Source of the DNA: Aldehydirespirator sp965117015
GTDB lineage: Bacteria; Actinomycetota; Acidimicrobiia; Acidimicrobiales; Aldehydirespiratoraceae
NCBI GenBank assembly: GCA_965117015.1
Contig: OZ220747.1
Span: 3,348,001-3,412,000 of the forward strand
Length of the DNA: 64,000 nucleotides
Reading direction: 5' to 3'
In this document: piece after piece, positions 51,327 to 60,658 of the stretch
Position numbering within the stretch: the first letter of the stretch is position 1
How the letters are laid out: each line of letters opens with the position of its first letter
Translations under genes and position numbers: made by a program
The notes under the pieces: generated by a model
Database searches by the model: none
Seen by the model: the letters and a program-made list of their open reading frames with translations, nothing else
Told to the model about the DNA's origin: nothing

Positions 51327-52481
51327 CTAGAACCCTGCGGTGCCGGTAGGCGCGGGCAGCGAGGTCGTCGTGGAGGTCGGCGGAGGCCTGTGAGGACCGC
51401 AATTCCCCTCCTCGACTATGTCGCGGATGCGGTCGACGCGGGGACTGGAGTCGGCCGGAACGGGCACGCCGTCGCCGTCGAGCAGGTGGGGATGGAACGA
51501 CCAGCCGACAACCCGGTCGCCTTCGAAGTCAACCTGCAGGACTCCCGTCTCCCCGCTCATGTGCTGGCGGGGCTCCCAGATGAAGTTTCCCAGCGAGAAG
51601 GCCACCAGCTTCTCACCGGTGAACACCACAGGCTGCAGCACGTGGGGATGGTGGCCGATGACCGCGTCGGCGCCCGCGTCGAGGAGCTGCCGGGCGAGCG
51701 AACGCTGGGCATCCTCCGGGCAGGGGTCTCGCTCGATGCCCCAGTGGACTATGGCGACCACCGCATCGGCTGCGGCCCCCGCGGCTCGAACGGTGTCGAG
51801 CACGCGTGCCAGGTCGGGCGGGTGCGCCGACGCGACGCCCGGCGTGGAGGAGCCGGCCGCGAAATTGGAGGGAACGATCAGGGAGGCTCCGACGAAGGCC
51901 ACGTTCACGCCGCCGTCCGTCGTCAGGATCCGGTAGCGGTAGGCCTCGTCGATGTTGCGGCCTGCACCGATGGTCGCCACACCGGCACCCTCCAGCAGGT
52001 CGATGGTGTCGGCCAGAGCGTCACCGCCGTAGTCCATGGCGTGGTTGTTGGCCAGGTTGGCGACCCGCACGCCTCCGGCCGCTATCCGCCGGGCCGCGGA
52101 TGGCGGAGCGCGGAACACGTACGTCTTGTCATGGGGTGTGCCCCGATCGCTGATCGCCATCTCCACGTTCACTACAGAGAGGTCCACCGATCCCAGGGGT
52201 GGCTCGATGGACTCGAAGGGGTCCAAGCCCAACCGCTCGGACCGTTCCATCAGGACATCGCCGCCCGCCAGCAGCGTCCAGGCTCGCGTGGACTCGGTGG
52301 TGGTGGTGCTCCGGACGGTGGTGATCGGTGTCGTCGTCGGCACCGACGCGATGGTCTCAGGAGGCAGGGTCGGCGACGCCCCGGTCGACGAGCGCACTCG
52401 TGGGCTCTCGGCGCATGCCGACGCCAACAGCGCGGCCGCCAGGAGTGCGCCGCTCCACACCACGGCAGTCCTCGATCGCAC
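51327..52481 (-). CDS. CapA-family metallophosphatase-like lipoprotein
   Basis: The 384-residue protein has a lipobox (LLAAALLASAC) and a Thr/Pro-rich tether (about 30-65). The CapA domain follows: LLAGGDVLMERSE, VVNVEMAISDRG, LANNHAMDYGGDAL, AIVHWGIE and GHHPHVLQP, which give the expected metal ligands. CapA proteins are needed for poly-gamma-glutamate export in some bacilli, but no capB or capC is here, so the role is open. The GTG directly follows the TAG of the glutaminyl cyclase gene with no gap. Asn/Thr-rich ends (PTSTTTSLPAPTG) are probably unstructured. Confidence 0.85.
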   Translation of the reverse strand: MRSRTAVVWSGALLAAALLASACAESPRVRSSTGASPTLPPETIASVPTTTPITTVRSTTTTESTRAWTLLAGGDVLMERSERLGLDPFESIEPPLGSVDLSVVNVEMAISDRGTPHDKTYVFRAPPSAARRIAAGGVRVANLANNHAMDYGGDALADTIDLLEGAGVATIGAGRNIDEAYRYRILTTDGGVNVAFVGASLIVPSNFAAGSSTPGVASAHPPDLARVLDTVRAAGAAADAVVAIVHWGIERDPCPEDAQRSLARQLLDAGADAVIGHHPHVLQPVVFTGEKLVAFSLGNFIWEPRQHMSGETGVLQVDFEGDRVVGWSFHPHLLDGDGVPVPADSSPRVDRIRDIVEEGNCGPHRPPPTSTTTSLPAPTGTAGF

Positions 52482-53621
52482 CTACTGAGCCTCCACTACT
52501 CGAACCCTGTACAGCCGGGGCCAGAGCTTGCCGGTCATCCACAGGGTGGCACCTTTCTCGTCTACCGCAACCCCGTTGAGCACATCAATCTGGCTCCCGG
52601 CCGAGACCTGGGACGCATCGTCGACGAGGGGTCCGGCGTCGATGGCGGCCACTAGCCGTCCGGTGTCCGGATCGATCACCAGCAGGCGGTCGGTCTGCCA
52701 CACGTTGGCGATCACCATGCCCTCGATGCACTCCAGTTCGTTCAGGTAGTCGAGACGGCCGTCGTAGCCGGAGGCGGTCACGGTCACGGTGCCCAATAGT
52801 CCGAAGGTCTCCAGGTCGCGGCGGACCAGCCGGTCGGAGCCGTCCGTCATGACCAGCTGACCGCCCATCTCGCAGACGCCCCAGCCCTCCCCCTCATAGC
52901 TGTGCTCCCGCACGGGCTCGAGGGTGGCGCGGTCGTACACCAGAGCGGTGCCGCTCTGCCAGGTGAGCTGGAAGATCTCGTCGCCGGCGACAGTGAGACC
53001 CTCACCGAAGTACTCATCCGGCAGGTCGACGCGGGCCGTGACCTCGCCGGTGGCCGGGTTCACGACCCGCAGCGACGACTGCCCCCACAGCCCGGTGCTC
53101 TCGTACATGGTTCCATCGGCGATCTCGAGTCCCTGGGTGAAGGCCTCCGGGTCGTGCGGGATCCATTCGATGATCTCGACGGTCCATCGGGCCACGCCGT
53201 CTCCGTCGCCGACAGGCGGGAACACGGACGCCCCGACCGGCACCTCGGACGGCTCGTGTTCCGCTGAGGTCTGGGCCGCCGACGCCTGCTCAGTTGTAGA
53301 GGGCGCCGGCGGCGTTGTAGTAGACGTCGTCGTAACGGGCGCAGGTCCCTCCCCGGGGGGCTCGAAGCCGCGTGGAGCATCGGCGTCGACCGATCCCGCG
53401 GCCGGACGGGCGGCAGAGTTGGCCGGCACCTCCGGTGTGGAGCGCCCCGGTGCCGTTGTGGCGGGGGGCTGCGTGGCGTTGGGGACCACTGACTGGCCGG
53501 TGGCTGAGGCCGGAGTGTCGGTGGCTGCCGGTCCGCTCTCGGACTGCGAACCCGGCGCGCAGCCGGCGGCTAGGACCCCCGCGCACACCAGAGCGCACAG
53601 CAGGGAACCGGGCCGCGTCAC
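52482..53621 (-). CDS. Glutaminyl-peptide cyclotransferase (plant/bacterial type), lipoprotein
   Basis: Converts N-terminal Gln to pyroglutamate on exported peptides. Precursor of 379 residues with lipobox VLAAGC, a long Ser/Thr/Pro/Ala-rich tether (about 25-145) and a five-bladed beta-propeller domain (146-379). Family features include PHDPEAFTQGLEIADGTMYESTGLWGQSS, EYFGEGLTVAGDEIFQLTWQSG, LNELECIEG and VLNGVAVDEKGATLWMTGKLWPRLY. Such enzymes occur in plants and scattered bacteria. It lies 1 bp from the antiporter gene and touches capA. Confidence 0.88.
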   Translation of the reverse strand: MTRPGSLLCALVCAGVLAAGCAPGSQSESGPAATDTPASATGQSVVPNATQPPATTAPGRSTPEVPANSAARPAAGSVDADAPRGFEPPGEGPAPVTTTSTTTPPAPSTTEQASAAQTSAEHEPSEVPVGASVFPPVGDGDGVARWTVEIIEWIPHDPEAFTQGLEIADGTMYESTGLWGQSSLRVVNPATGEVTARVDLPDEYFGEGLTVAGDEIFQLTWQSGTALVYDRATLEPVREHSYEGEGWGVCEMGGQLVMTDGSDRLVRRDLETFGLLGTVTVTASGYDGRLDYLNELECIEGMVIANVWQTDRLLVIDPDTGRLVAAIDAGPLVDDASQVSAGSQIDVLNGVAVDEKGATLWMTGKLWPRLYRVRVVEAQ

Positions 53622-53622
53622 G

Positions 53623-54570
53623 TCAACCGGCCAGCAACGCGATGCTCACCACCCACAGGACCAGCAGCACAACGCCGTCGATGCGGCTGACCTTGTGGCC
53701 GATGACCATGGCCACCCAACTCACAACGCAGATGACCACCATCATCAACGAACCCAGGGTCTGCACGGCGACATCACCAACCGGTCCCGGCCCCACCAGA
53801 CCGATAGCGCCGCCCACCGCCAGCGAATTGAACACGTTGCTGCCCAGCAGATTGCCGACTAGAAGCTCGGTCTCGCGCTGGCGGGCGGCGGCCACCGCGG
53901 TGACCAGCTCCGGTGCCGATGTGCCTACCGCGACCATCGTGTACCCGACGAAGCCGCCCGACAGGTTGAGCGCCTCGGCCACCCGCTCGGCGCCCTCGAC
54001 CAGGATGTAGGCCGAGCCGGCAACCAGGGCCAGCGAGACCACCGTGCGCAGGGTCTCGACCCCGAGAGCGGGAGGATGCTCGCCCACGATCTCGGAGAGG
54101 TCCTCCATGTCCGAGTCATCCCGGCCGGTGCGGGCGCCGGTCAGCACCAGCACGAACCAAGCCACCAGCGCAGCCACCAGCACCAGACCCTCGAGGCGAC
54201 TGACGTCGCCCTGCACCAGCAGGGCGAACAGGACGACCGCGGCCACCGACACGACCGCGTCCCGGCGCACCACGCTTGAACTCACCGGGACAACGGCCAC
54301 GAACGACGCCGCCCCCAGCACGAGGGAGATGTTGGCCACGTTGGAGCCGACGATGTTGCCCACACCGATGTCCAGCCGACCGTTGGTCGCGGCCACCGTC
54401 GAAACCAGCATTTCCGGTGCGCTGGTGCCGAACCCCACCACGATGGCCCCCACCACGATGGGGGCCATCCGCAGGACGACGGCCAACCGAGCCGCCCCCC
54501 TCACGAACTGGTCGGCCGCCAGCGACAGCACCGCCAGCCCGACCACAGAAAGACCTAGCCCGAGCAGCAT
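53623..54570 (-). CDS. K+-dependent Na+/Ca2+ exchanger-like antiporter (CaCA family)
   Basis: The 315-residue membrane protein has about ten hydrophobic segments in two inverted halves. Each half has the alpha-repeat core: GFGTSAPEMLVS (about 47) and AVGTSAPELVTA (about 215). The first half continues NGRLDIGVGNIVGSNVANI and the second LLVGNLLGSNVFNSLAVGG, both classic. It is probably a calcium exporter. It starts 33 bp downstream of the ftsK stop, in a gene trio inserted between ftsK and rimO. Confidence 0.91.
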   Translation of the reverse strand: MLLGLGLSVVGLAVLSLAADQFVRGAARLAVVLRMAPIVVGAIVVGFGTSAPEMLVSTVAATNGRLDIGVGNIVGSNVANISLVLGAASFVAVVPVSSSVVRRDAVVSVAAVVLFALLVQGDVSRLEGLVLVAALVAWFVLVLTGARTGRDDSDMEDLSEIVGEHPPALGVETLRTVVSLALVAGSAYILVEGAERVAEALNLSGGFVGYTMVAVGTSAPELVTAVAAARQRETELLVGNLLGSNVFNSLAVGGAIGLVGPGPVGDVAVQTLGSLMMVVICVVSWVAMVIGHKVSRIDGVVLLVLWVVSIALLAG

Positions 54571-54603
54571 GAGACCTACCGAGGAGCCCGGCGCCTAGTC
54601 ATG

Positions 54604-57108
54604 TCAGCTGGTTTGCCTGCTCTCGAGTTCCTCGGGAGTGATGAGAACCTCGCGGGCCTTCGAGCCAGTGGACGGGCCGACGATGCCTCGCTGCTCGAGC
54701 AGGTCCATGATCCGCCCTGCCCTGGCGAACCCCACCCGCAGCCGGCGCTGGAGCATGGACGTGGAACCGAGCTGCGTCTCGACCACCAGAGCCATGGCCG
54801 CCTCCAGCAGCTCGTCCCCGTCATCGGACTCGGGAGGCGGGGGCGCGTCGGTGATGCTCGTGGGCATGATCGGAGCCCCCCCGAGGTCGGGCGCCGCCCG
54901 TTCCTGACCGACCGCGCTGCCGGGCTCTCCACCGGTCAGGCCCTCCGCTGTGACCGACGGATCGTCGTCGGAGTCGGGGGCCTGCTCCACCCAGTTGGAC
55001 ACTACGGAGCGGACCTCGTCCTCGGTGACCCAGCATCCCTGGATCCGGTGGGGTGTCGACGACGAGGGGCCGAGATAGAGCATGTCCCCCTGGCCGACAA
55101 GCCGCTCGGCGCCGGGCTGGTCGAGGATCACCCGCGAGTCGGTCAGGCTCGACACCGCGAACGCGAGCCGGGCCGGGATGTTGGCCTTGATCACGCCGGT
55201 GATGATGTTCACCGACGGCCGCTGAGTGGCGATCACCAGGTGGATGCCCACGGCGCGGGCCATCTGGGCAATGCGGGCGATCGACTCCTCGACATCACGC
55301 GCGGCCACCATCATCAGGTCGGCAAGCTCGTCCACCACCACCAGCACGAACGGCAGGCGCTGGTACCGCAGAGGCTCGCCGTCGTCGTCCCGGGCCCCGG
55401 GCGGCGGCTCAAGCGTGCCGGCCTCAGCGGCCGCGTTGTAGCCGGCGATGTCGCGGAAGCTGGTCTCGTGGAGGAGGTCGTAGCGCCGCTCCATCTCCCG
55501 CACGGCCCAGCTCAGCGCATTGGCTGCCTTGCGGGGATCGGTGACCGGCGCGGTGAGCAGGTGGGGGACGCGGTCGTACTGGCCCATCTCGACCCGCTTG
55601 GGGTCGACGAGAATCATGCGCACGTCCTCGGGGGTGGAACGCATCAGCACCGACGTGATCAAGGAGTTGAGGCACGACGACTTCCCGGCACCGGTGGCTC
55701 CCGCGATCAGCAGGTGCGGCGTGGTCGCCAGGTTCATCATGATGGCGTGCCCGTTGATGTCCCGGCCGATGGCCACCTCCAGGGGATGATCGGCGCTGGC
55801 CGCCTCCCGCGAGCGCAGCACGTCACCGAGGCGCACGATCTGGCGGTCCAGGTTGGGAACCTCCACGCCGATGGCGCGGCGGCCGGGTATGGGCGAAAGG
55901 ATGCGCACATCGGGCGAGGCCATGGCCAGGGCGATGTCCTTGCGCAGGCTCTCGAGCTTCGACACCCGCACCCCCTCGTCCAGTTCCAGCACGAAGCGGG
56001 TGACGGTCGGCCCCACCACGGGCTCAAGCAGCAGGGTGGGCACATCGAAGCGAGCCAGCGTGGCCTGCAAGAGCTGGCCCCGCTCGGCCACCTCGGCCTT
56101 GTCGATCTCCCGCGACGGGGTCGCAGCCAGCATCTCGATCTTCGGGAGCTTCCACTTGGACCGTTGGCCTCGACCCTTGCCGCGCGCAACTGCACCTCGG
56201 ACCTTGCCTCCAGCTGCCCCAGCGGGCACCACGGGCGAGTCCTCCGCGAACGTCGCCGGGGCGATCTCAGGCGTTGACGGCTCGACATCGGCGCCCATCC
56301 GGCCCGAGCCCTCATCAGAGCCAGGCGATCCGGCGTAGGGCTGCCCGTAGGGGTGAGAGTCTGGAGGTGTGGGACCGGCCGGGCCCTCCTTGATGTCGCT
56401 GAACAGGTTCACGACCGCGGTTCGCAGCAGCCGCCACAGCGGGCTCAGCGCACCGGCCAGAGCGGCCAGCGCCGATCCCACTGTGAGACCGGTGACGACG
56501 ATGACGCCGACCAGTCCCGCGAACACAAGCAGCAGCACCGAACCCCATGCAGCCGTCCAGGCATGCAGGAAGCCACCGATGCCCACTCCCAGAGCACCGC
56601 CGGCGGCACCCAACTCGTCCACCCCGTCGCCCAGGCCGGGGCGTCCTCTGGACAGATGCAGCAAACCGGTGGAGGACACCAGCAGCAGTACACCGCCCAG
56701 CACCATCCTGACCGCCGAGTCTGACCGCTCGACCTGGGCGCGGCCGGCAGGCGGGTCGCCCTCAGCGCCGTCGCCGCCGCCTGCACGGTCCACCGCACCG
56801 CCGCCGCGACGCCCGCCCCAGAGCGCCGCGGCCCCCATCGCGGCCAGACCAACGGGGAGGGCCATGCGCACCAGGCCGAAGCAGGCGGCGAGGGCGCTGT
56901 CCACTCCCTCGCCCAGCGGTCCGGCCGCCGAGAACCAGACGCTCCCGGCCACCAGGAGACCGGCCACGACCGCGGCCAGACCCCAGATGTCCCGGCGATG
57001 GCGGCTCACTACCGAACCGACCGCAGCCGAGCCCCGGCGAGGGGCTCGCTTGCCAGCTGACGGCCCCTTCGCCCCGCGAGAACTGGAGCTGGCTCCTTTG
57101 GTCGCCAT
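54604..57108 (-). CDS. ftsK: DNA translocase FtsK/SpoIIIE
   Basis: Pumps chromosomal DNA through the closing septum. The 834 residues comprise four membrane helices (about 35-215), a Gly/Pro-rich linker, the alpha-beta motor (about 330-700: GATGAGKSSCLNSL, VDPKRVEMGQYDRVPHLL, LVVVDELADLMM) and the gamma winged helix (about 760-825: GSTSMLQRRLRVGFARAGRIMDLL) that reads the KOPS-like polarity motif. It lies 52 bp behind rnj. Confidence 0.95.
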   Translation of the reverse strand: MATKGASSSSRGAKGPSAGKRAPRRGSAAVGSVVSRHRRDIWGLAAVVAGLLVAGSVWFSAAGPLGEGVDSALAACFGLVRMALPVGLAAMGAAALWGGRRGGGAVDRAGGGDGAEGDPPAGRAQVERSDSAVRMVLGGVLLLVSSTGLLHLSRGRPGLGDGVDELGAAGGALGVGIGGFLHAWTAAWGSVLLLVFAGLVGVIVVTGLTVGSALAALAGALSPLWRLLRTAVVNLFSDIKEGPAGPTPPDSHPYGQPYAGSPGSDEGSGRMGADVEPSTPEIAPATFAEDSPVVPAGAAGGKVRGAVARGKGRGQRSKWKLPKIEMLAATPSREIDKAEVAERGQLLQATLARFDVPTLLLEPVVGPTVTRFVLELDEGVRVSKLESLRKDIALAMASPDVRILSPIPGRRAIGVEVPNLDRQIVRLGDVLRSREAASADHPLEVAIGRDINGHAIMMNLATTPHLLIAGATGAGKSSCLNSLITSVLMRSTPEDVRMILVDPKRVEMGQYDRVPHLLTAPVTDPRKAANALSWAVREMERRYDLLHETSFRDIAGYNAAAEAGTLEPPPGARDDDGEPLRYQRLPFVLVVVDELADLMMVAARDVEESIARIAQMARAVGIHLVIATQRPSVNIITGVIKANIPARLAFAVSSLTDSRVILDQPGAERLVGQGDMLYLGPSSSTPHRIQGCWVTEDEVRSVVSNWVEQAPDSDDDPSVTAEGLTGGEPGSAVGQERAAPDLGGAPIMPTSITDAPPPPESDDGDELLEAAMALVVETQLGSTSMLQRRLRVGFARAGRIMDLLEQRGIVGPSTGSKAREVLITPEELESRQTS

Positions 57109-57160
57109 GAAGGGTGACGCTACCAGTGACGCTCGACCGCCCCGTGAACCCTCGACAGGC

Positions 57161-58816
57161 CTAGAACGTGATCACTGGCACGATCACAGGCCGGCGGCGG
57201 GTGCGCTCCCGCGAGATGCGCCGGGCGGTTCGCAACACCAGATCCGCCAGCGCCTCCCGGTCGCTGTCGCCAGCGGCCAAGGCGGCCCCTACCTCTGTCT
57301 CGACGGCGTCGGCCACCGCGGCCTCATGGCCCACGAGGGCCGGATGCTCCACCCATCCCCGCGACACGATCTGAGGACCTGACACCAGCACCCCCAGCTC
57401 CAGGTCGACGCTCACCACCACGGCCACGAAGCCGTCGCCGCCGAGTTTCCGGCGCTCATCGAGAACGGTGGAGCCCAAGTCCCCGACCGTCCCGTCGACG
57501 TAGATATGGTCGCCGCCCACCGATCCGGCATGAAGCAGGCCCTCGTCGGTCAGCTCGATCCGGTCGCCGTCACAGCACAGCACCACCCGCTCGGACGCCA
57601 TGCCCATCTCGCGGGCGAGACGGACGTGCGCGACCAGATGCTCGTACTCGCCGTGGACGGGCACGAACCACTCCGGCGATGCCACCGAGTGCAGGACCCT
57701 GAGCTCCTGCTGCTTACCGTGACCAGAGGTGTGCACGTCGAGGTTGCCGGTGTGGAGCACGAGCGCGCCCCTGCGGGCCAGCCCGTTGCGAACCGCGCCG
57801 ACCGCGGCCTCGTTTCCGGGGATCGGGTGCGAGCTGAAGATCACCGTGTCTTCGGCGCCGATCTCGACCCACTTGCTGGTGCCCTCGGCCATCTGGGTCA
57901 GAGCGGCCCGGGGCTCGCCCTGCGACCCGGTGCACACGATCAGCACCTGTGACGGTTCGAGCCCCTCGAGGTCGGTGATGTCGCGCAAGGCGTGATCGGG
58001 AACCCGCAGCAGGTTCAGCTCGCGGGCCAGTCCGACATTGCGCTGCATGGACAGACCCAGCGTCGCCACCGTGCGACCCGCGGCGACGGCTGCGTCCATC
58101 ACCTGCTGGATCCGGTGGATGTGGCTGGCGAACGCCCCGATGATCACCCGGCGACCCGCCTGGTGGGCGATCACATCGTGCAGGACGTCGCCCACGTCTC
58201 TCTCCGAGCGCGACGATCCGGGCGCGTCGGCGTTGGTCGAGTCGGCCAGCAGCAGCCTGACCCCCGGATCGTCGGCCAGCGCCCCGATGCGGGAGAGCGC
58301 GGTTCGGCGGCCGTCCACCGGCGTGAGGTCGAGCTTGAAGTCACTGGAGTGCAGGATCACTCCCTGCGGTGTGGAGAAGGCCGTGATGAGCCCTCCCGGC
58401 ACCGAATGGGTGACCGGCATCACCTCGCATTGGAACGGCCCGGCCCGGAAGGAGTCGCCGTCGCGGACTTCGCGCAGCTCGGCCCGGTCGAGCAGGCCCG
58501 CCTCGGCGAGCTTGTGCCTCACCAGGCCGAGCGTGAACGCCGACCCGTAGACGGGGAACGACAAGTGCTCGAGCAGGTGCGGGAGCGCTCCTATGTGATC
58601 CTCGTGGGCGTGGGTGGCGACGCACGCCTCCACTCCCCCGCTGTCCAGCAGCCATTCGAAGTCGGGCAGCACGGAGTCGACGCCGGGCAGGTCGTCGCCC
58701 GCGAACATGCGGCCGCAGTCAAGCAGCACCCGGCGGCCCGCGGTCTCGAGGACCGCGCAGTTCCGTCCGATCTCACCCAGGCCGCCCAGGAAGGTGACGG
58801 CGACGGATGCAGCCAC
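57161..58816 (-). CDS. rnj: Ribonuclease J
   Basis: Metallo-beta-lactamase/beta-CASP 5'-exo and endoribonuclease for rRNA maturation and mRNA decay. The HxHxDH motif is ATHAHEDHIG (about 76-82), and LADSTNADAPG and the beta-CASP HSSDF and HGEYEHL segments are present. At 551 residues it is standard. It lies between ftsK and dapA (17 bp), the order known from mycobacteria and streptomycetes. Confidence 0.95.
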   Translation of the reverse strand: MAASVAVTFLGGLGEIGRNCAVLETAGRRVLLDCGRMFAGDDLPGVDSVLPDFEWLLDSGGVEACVATHAHEDHIGALPHLLEHLSFPVYGSAFTLGLVRHKLAEAGLLDRAELREVRDGDSFRAGPFQCEVMPVTHSVPGGLITAFSTPQGVILHSSDFKLDLTPVDGRRTALSRIGALADDPGVRLLLADSTNADAPGSSRSERDVGDVLHDVIAHQAGRRVIIGAFASHIHRIQQVMDAAVAAGRTVATLGLSMQRNVGLARELNLLRVPDHALRDITDLEGLEPSQVLIVCTGSQGEPRAALTQMAEGTSKWVEIGAEDTVIFSSHPIPGNEAAVGAVRNGLARRGALVLHTGNLDVHTSGHGKQQELRVLHSVASPEWFVPVHGEYEHLVAHVRLAREMGMASERVVLCCDGDRIELTDEGLLHAGSVGGDHIYVDGTVGDLGSTVLDERRKLGGDGFVAVVVSVDLELGVLVSGPQIVSRGWVEHPALVGHEAAVADAVETEVGAALAAGDSDREALADLVLRTARRISRERTRRRPVIVPVITF

Positions 58817-58833
58817 TTGCGTGCGGGCGGCGG

Positions 58834-59790
58834 TCAGCCCGTACCGACCGGAGCCGGCTCGCCGAGCACCTCAGCAGCCGCTTCCACCGACTGCTCGGGT
58901 TCCGGCTCGGAGCCGCGCAGTGCGGCGAGGACCTCCCTGGCCCGGTCCTCCAGTCCGGGGGGCTCCGGTCCCATGGGCAGGCGGCACGGCCCTGCCGGCA
59001 GTCCCAGCACCCGCATCATGCACTTGGTGGGCACGGGATTGGGAGCCGCGTCGCCGGTCTCGAAGTCGTAGGAGTCGAGCAGCCGCCGGTTGATGGCGGT
59101 CGCCTCGGCGACTCGACCGCTCTCGAACGCATCGAACATGGCCGCCATCTCCATCCCCGCCCAGTGAGTGGCCACACCGATGACGCCCACCGCGCCGACC
59201 GACATCAGCGGCAGGGTGAGCGCGTCGTCGCCCGAGTACACCTCGAAGCCGTCCGGTGCCATCTCCAGCAGTCGGGCTGTCTCTGCTGGAGAACCGGCCG
59301 CGTCCTTCAGCCCGACGATGTTGGGTACCTCGTGAGCCAGACGGGCCATGGTCTCGGTCGCAACCTTGCGGCCGGTGCGCCCGGGTATGTCGTAGATCAT
59401 GGTCGGCAGGTCCGTCGCCGCCGCGCAGTGCCGGAAGTGCGTGTCCAGCCCGGCTTGCGACGGCCGGTTGTAGTAGCCGGCCACGTGCAGGATGCCGTCC
59501 GCCCCGGCGTTTGTGCAGCGCTCGGTGAGGTCGATGGCGGCGCGGGTGTCGTTGCTCCCGGCTCCCGCCACCACAGGAACGTCGACTGCGGCCACGACCG
59601 CAGCCACCAGCTCGGCCTGCTCCTGATGGGTGAGAGTCGGACTCTCCCCGGTAGTCCCGGCCACCAGCAGTCCCTCGTTGCCGTTGGCGACGAGCCACCG
59701 GGCAAGGCGAGTCGCCCCGTCTAGGTCGAGCGCCCCGTCCTCAGTGAAGGGCGTGACCATCGCGGTCAGTACGCGTCCGAACCGGCCCAT
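58834..59790 (-). CDS. dapA: 4-hydroxy-tetrahydrodipicolinate synthase
   Basis: Condenses pyruvate with aspartate semialdehyde, the first committed step of DAP synthesis. GTTGESPTLTHQEQ (about 45-58), the Tyr in GYYNRPSQAG (about 138) and the Schiff-base Lys in IVGLKDAAG (about 165) are all present. The C-terminus carries an Ala/Glu/Pro-rich extension after EVLAALRG. The SURF1 gene begins 3 bp upstream in the same direction. Confidence 0.94.
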   Translation of the reverse strand: MGRFGRVLTAMVTPFTEDGALDLDGATRLARWLVANGNEGLLVAGTTGESPTLTHQEQAELVAAVVAAVDVPVVAGAGSNDTRAAIDLTERCTNAGADGILHVAGYYNRPSQAGLDTHFRHCAAATDLPTMIYDIPGRTGRKVATETMARLAHEVPNIVGLKDAAGSPAETARLLEMAPDGFEVYSGDDALTLPLMSVGAVGVIGVATHWAGMEMAAMFDAFESGRVAEATAINRRLLDSYDFETGDAAPNPVPTKCMMRVLGLPAGPCRLPMGPEPPGLEDRAREVLAALRGSEPEPEQSVEAAAEVLGEPAPVGTG

Positions 59791-59793
59791 GGC

Positions 59794-60546
59794 CTACAAC
59801 TGTAGTTCGGTACCGGGGGCTTCTTCGCGCCCGGCGACGACCCGGCGCAGGATGAGGCCGTACACCACGATCGCGCCGGCCGAGAAGAAGAACCACTGGA
59901 ACGCGTACGACAGGTGGGGTCCCTCGCCCAGATCGGGATCGGGCACCGGCTCCGGCAGTCCTTCGGGCTGGGGCGGCGACTGGGCCCGCAGCCTGATCCA
60001 CACCCCTTCAACGTCGATGCCCGAGACCTCGGCGAACCGATCCAGGTCCATACGGGAGATCTCCGGCACGTCCCCTGGGGCAGTCTCCGCGACCCTGCCG
60101 CCTCCGACACTGTCGAAGGCGAGCCCGGCCACGACAACCTCCCCTGGCGGCGGGGCCGTGCTGCGTTCGTCGAGTCCGGTCACGCTCCGCCGGGGGATCC
60201 AGCCCCTGACCACCGCCACGGCCCGGCCGTCGTCGAGTTCCAGCGGCGTCGCCAGCCAGAAGCCGGGCTGCCCGCCGCTGCTCCGGTTGCCGATGCGCAC
60301 TTCCGCGTCGGCGAGGTAGGTGCCGGTTGCCGCCACCGCGGTGTATTCGGGTGGGAGCCCGCGCCGGTCGAGGTGGGCTGCGATGTCGAACGGGTCCTGA
60401 GACATGGCCGCCGCGATCTCGGCGTTGCCGGTGCGGCGCTCATCGAGTCGACGGAGCTGCCAGAACCCCAGGTTGACCATCAGCACGACCATCGCCAGCG
60501 CGAAGATGTGCGAGGCGATCCACCCCGGAGAGCTCAGCCGGCGCAC
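59794..60546 (-). CDS. SURF1-family protein
   Basis: Assists cytochrome c oxidase assembly in other organisms. Two membrane helices flank an extracytoplasmic domain: the first at about 12-32 (IFALAMVVLMVNLGFWQLRRL, the family start) and the last at about 215-235 (WFFFSAGAIVVYGLIL). GFWLATPLEL and AVVRGWIP (about 100-125) are the central SURF1 motifs. At 250 residues it is standard. Its presence implies an aa3-type respiratory chain. Repeat B4 lies in its upstream gap. Confidence 0.88.
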   Translation of the reverse strand: MRRLSSPGWIASHIFALAMVVLMVNLGFWQLRRLDERRTGNAEIAAAMSQDPFDIAAHLDRRGLPPEYTAVAATGTYLADAEVRIGNRSSGGQPGFWLATPLELDDGRAVAVVRGWIPRRSVTGLDERSTAPPPGEVVVAGLAFDSVGGGRVAETAPGDVPEISRMDLDRFAEVSGIDVEGVWIRLRAQSPPQPEGLPEPVPDPDLGEGPHLSYAFQWFFFSAGAIVVYGLILRRVVAGREEAPGTELQL

Positions 60547-60567
60547 TCTGCCCGCTCGGCCTGGGGT

Positions 60568-60611
60568 GTTTCCCGCTCTTGTTCGCTGCGCTCACGGGCC
60601 GCTCGGGCCAC
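60568..60611. repeat. Repeat family B, copy B4
   Basis: The most complete single copy: GTTTCCCGCTCTTGTTCGC, then the shared GCTCACGGGCCGCTCGGGCC. It lies between dapB and SURF1. A short duplicated flank, GCCCGCTCGGCCT, occurs both before (about 60550) and after (about 60645) it, possibly marking an element about 95-100 bp long. Confidence 0.8.
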
Positions 60612-60658
60612 GGCCTCGCCCGTATGAACCAGATTCACTCGCCTGCCCGCTCGGCCTC

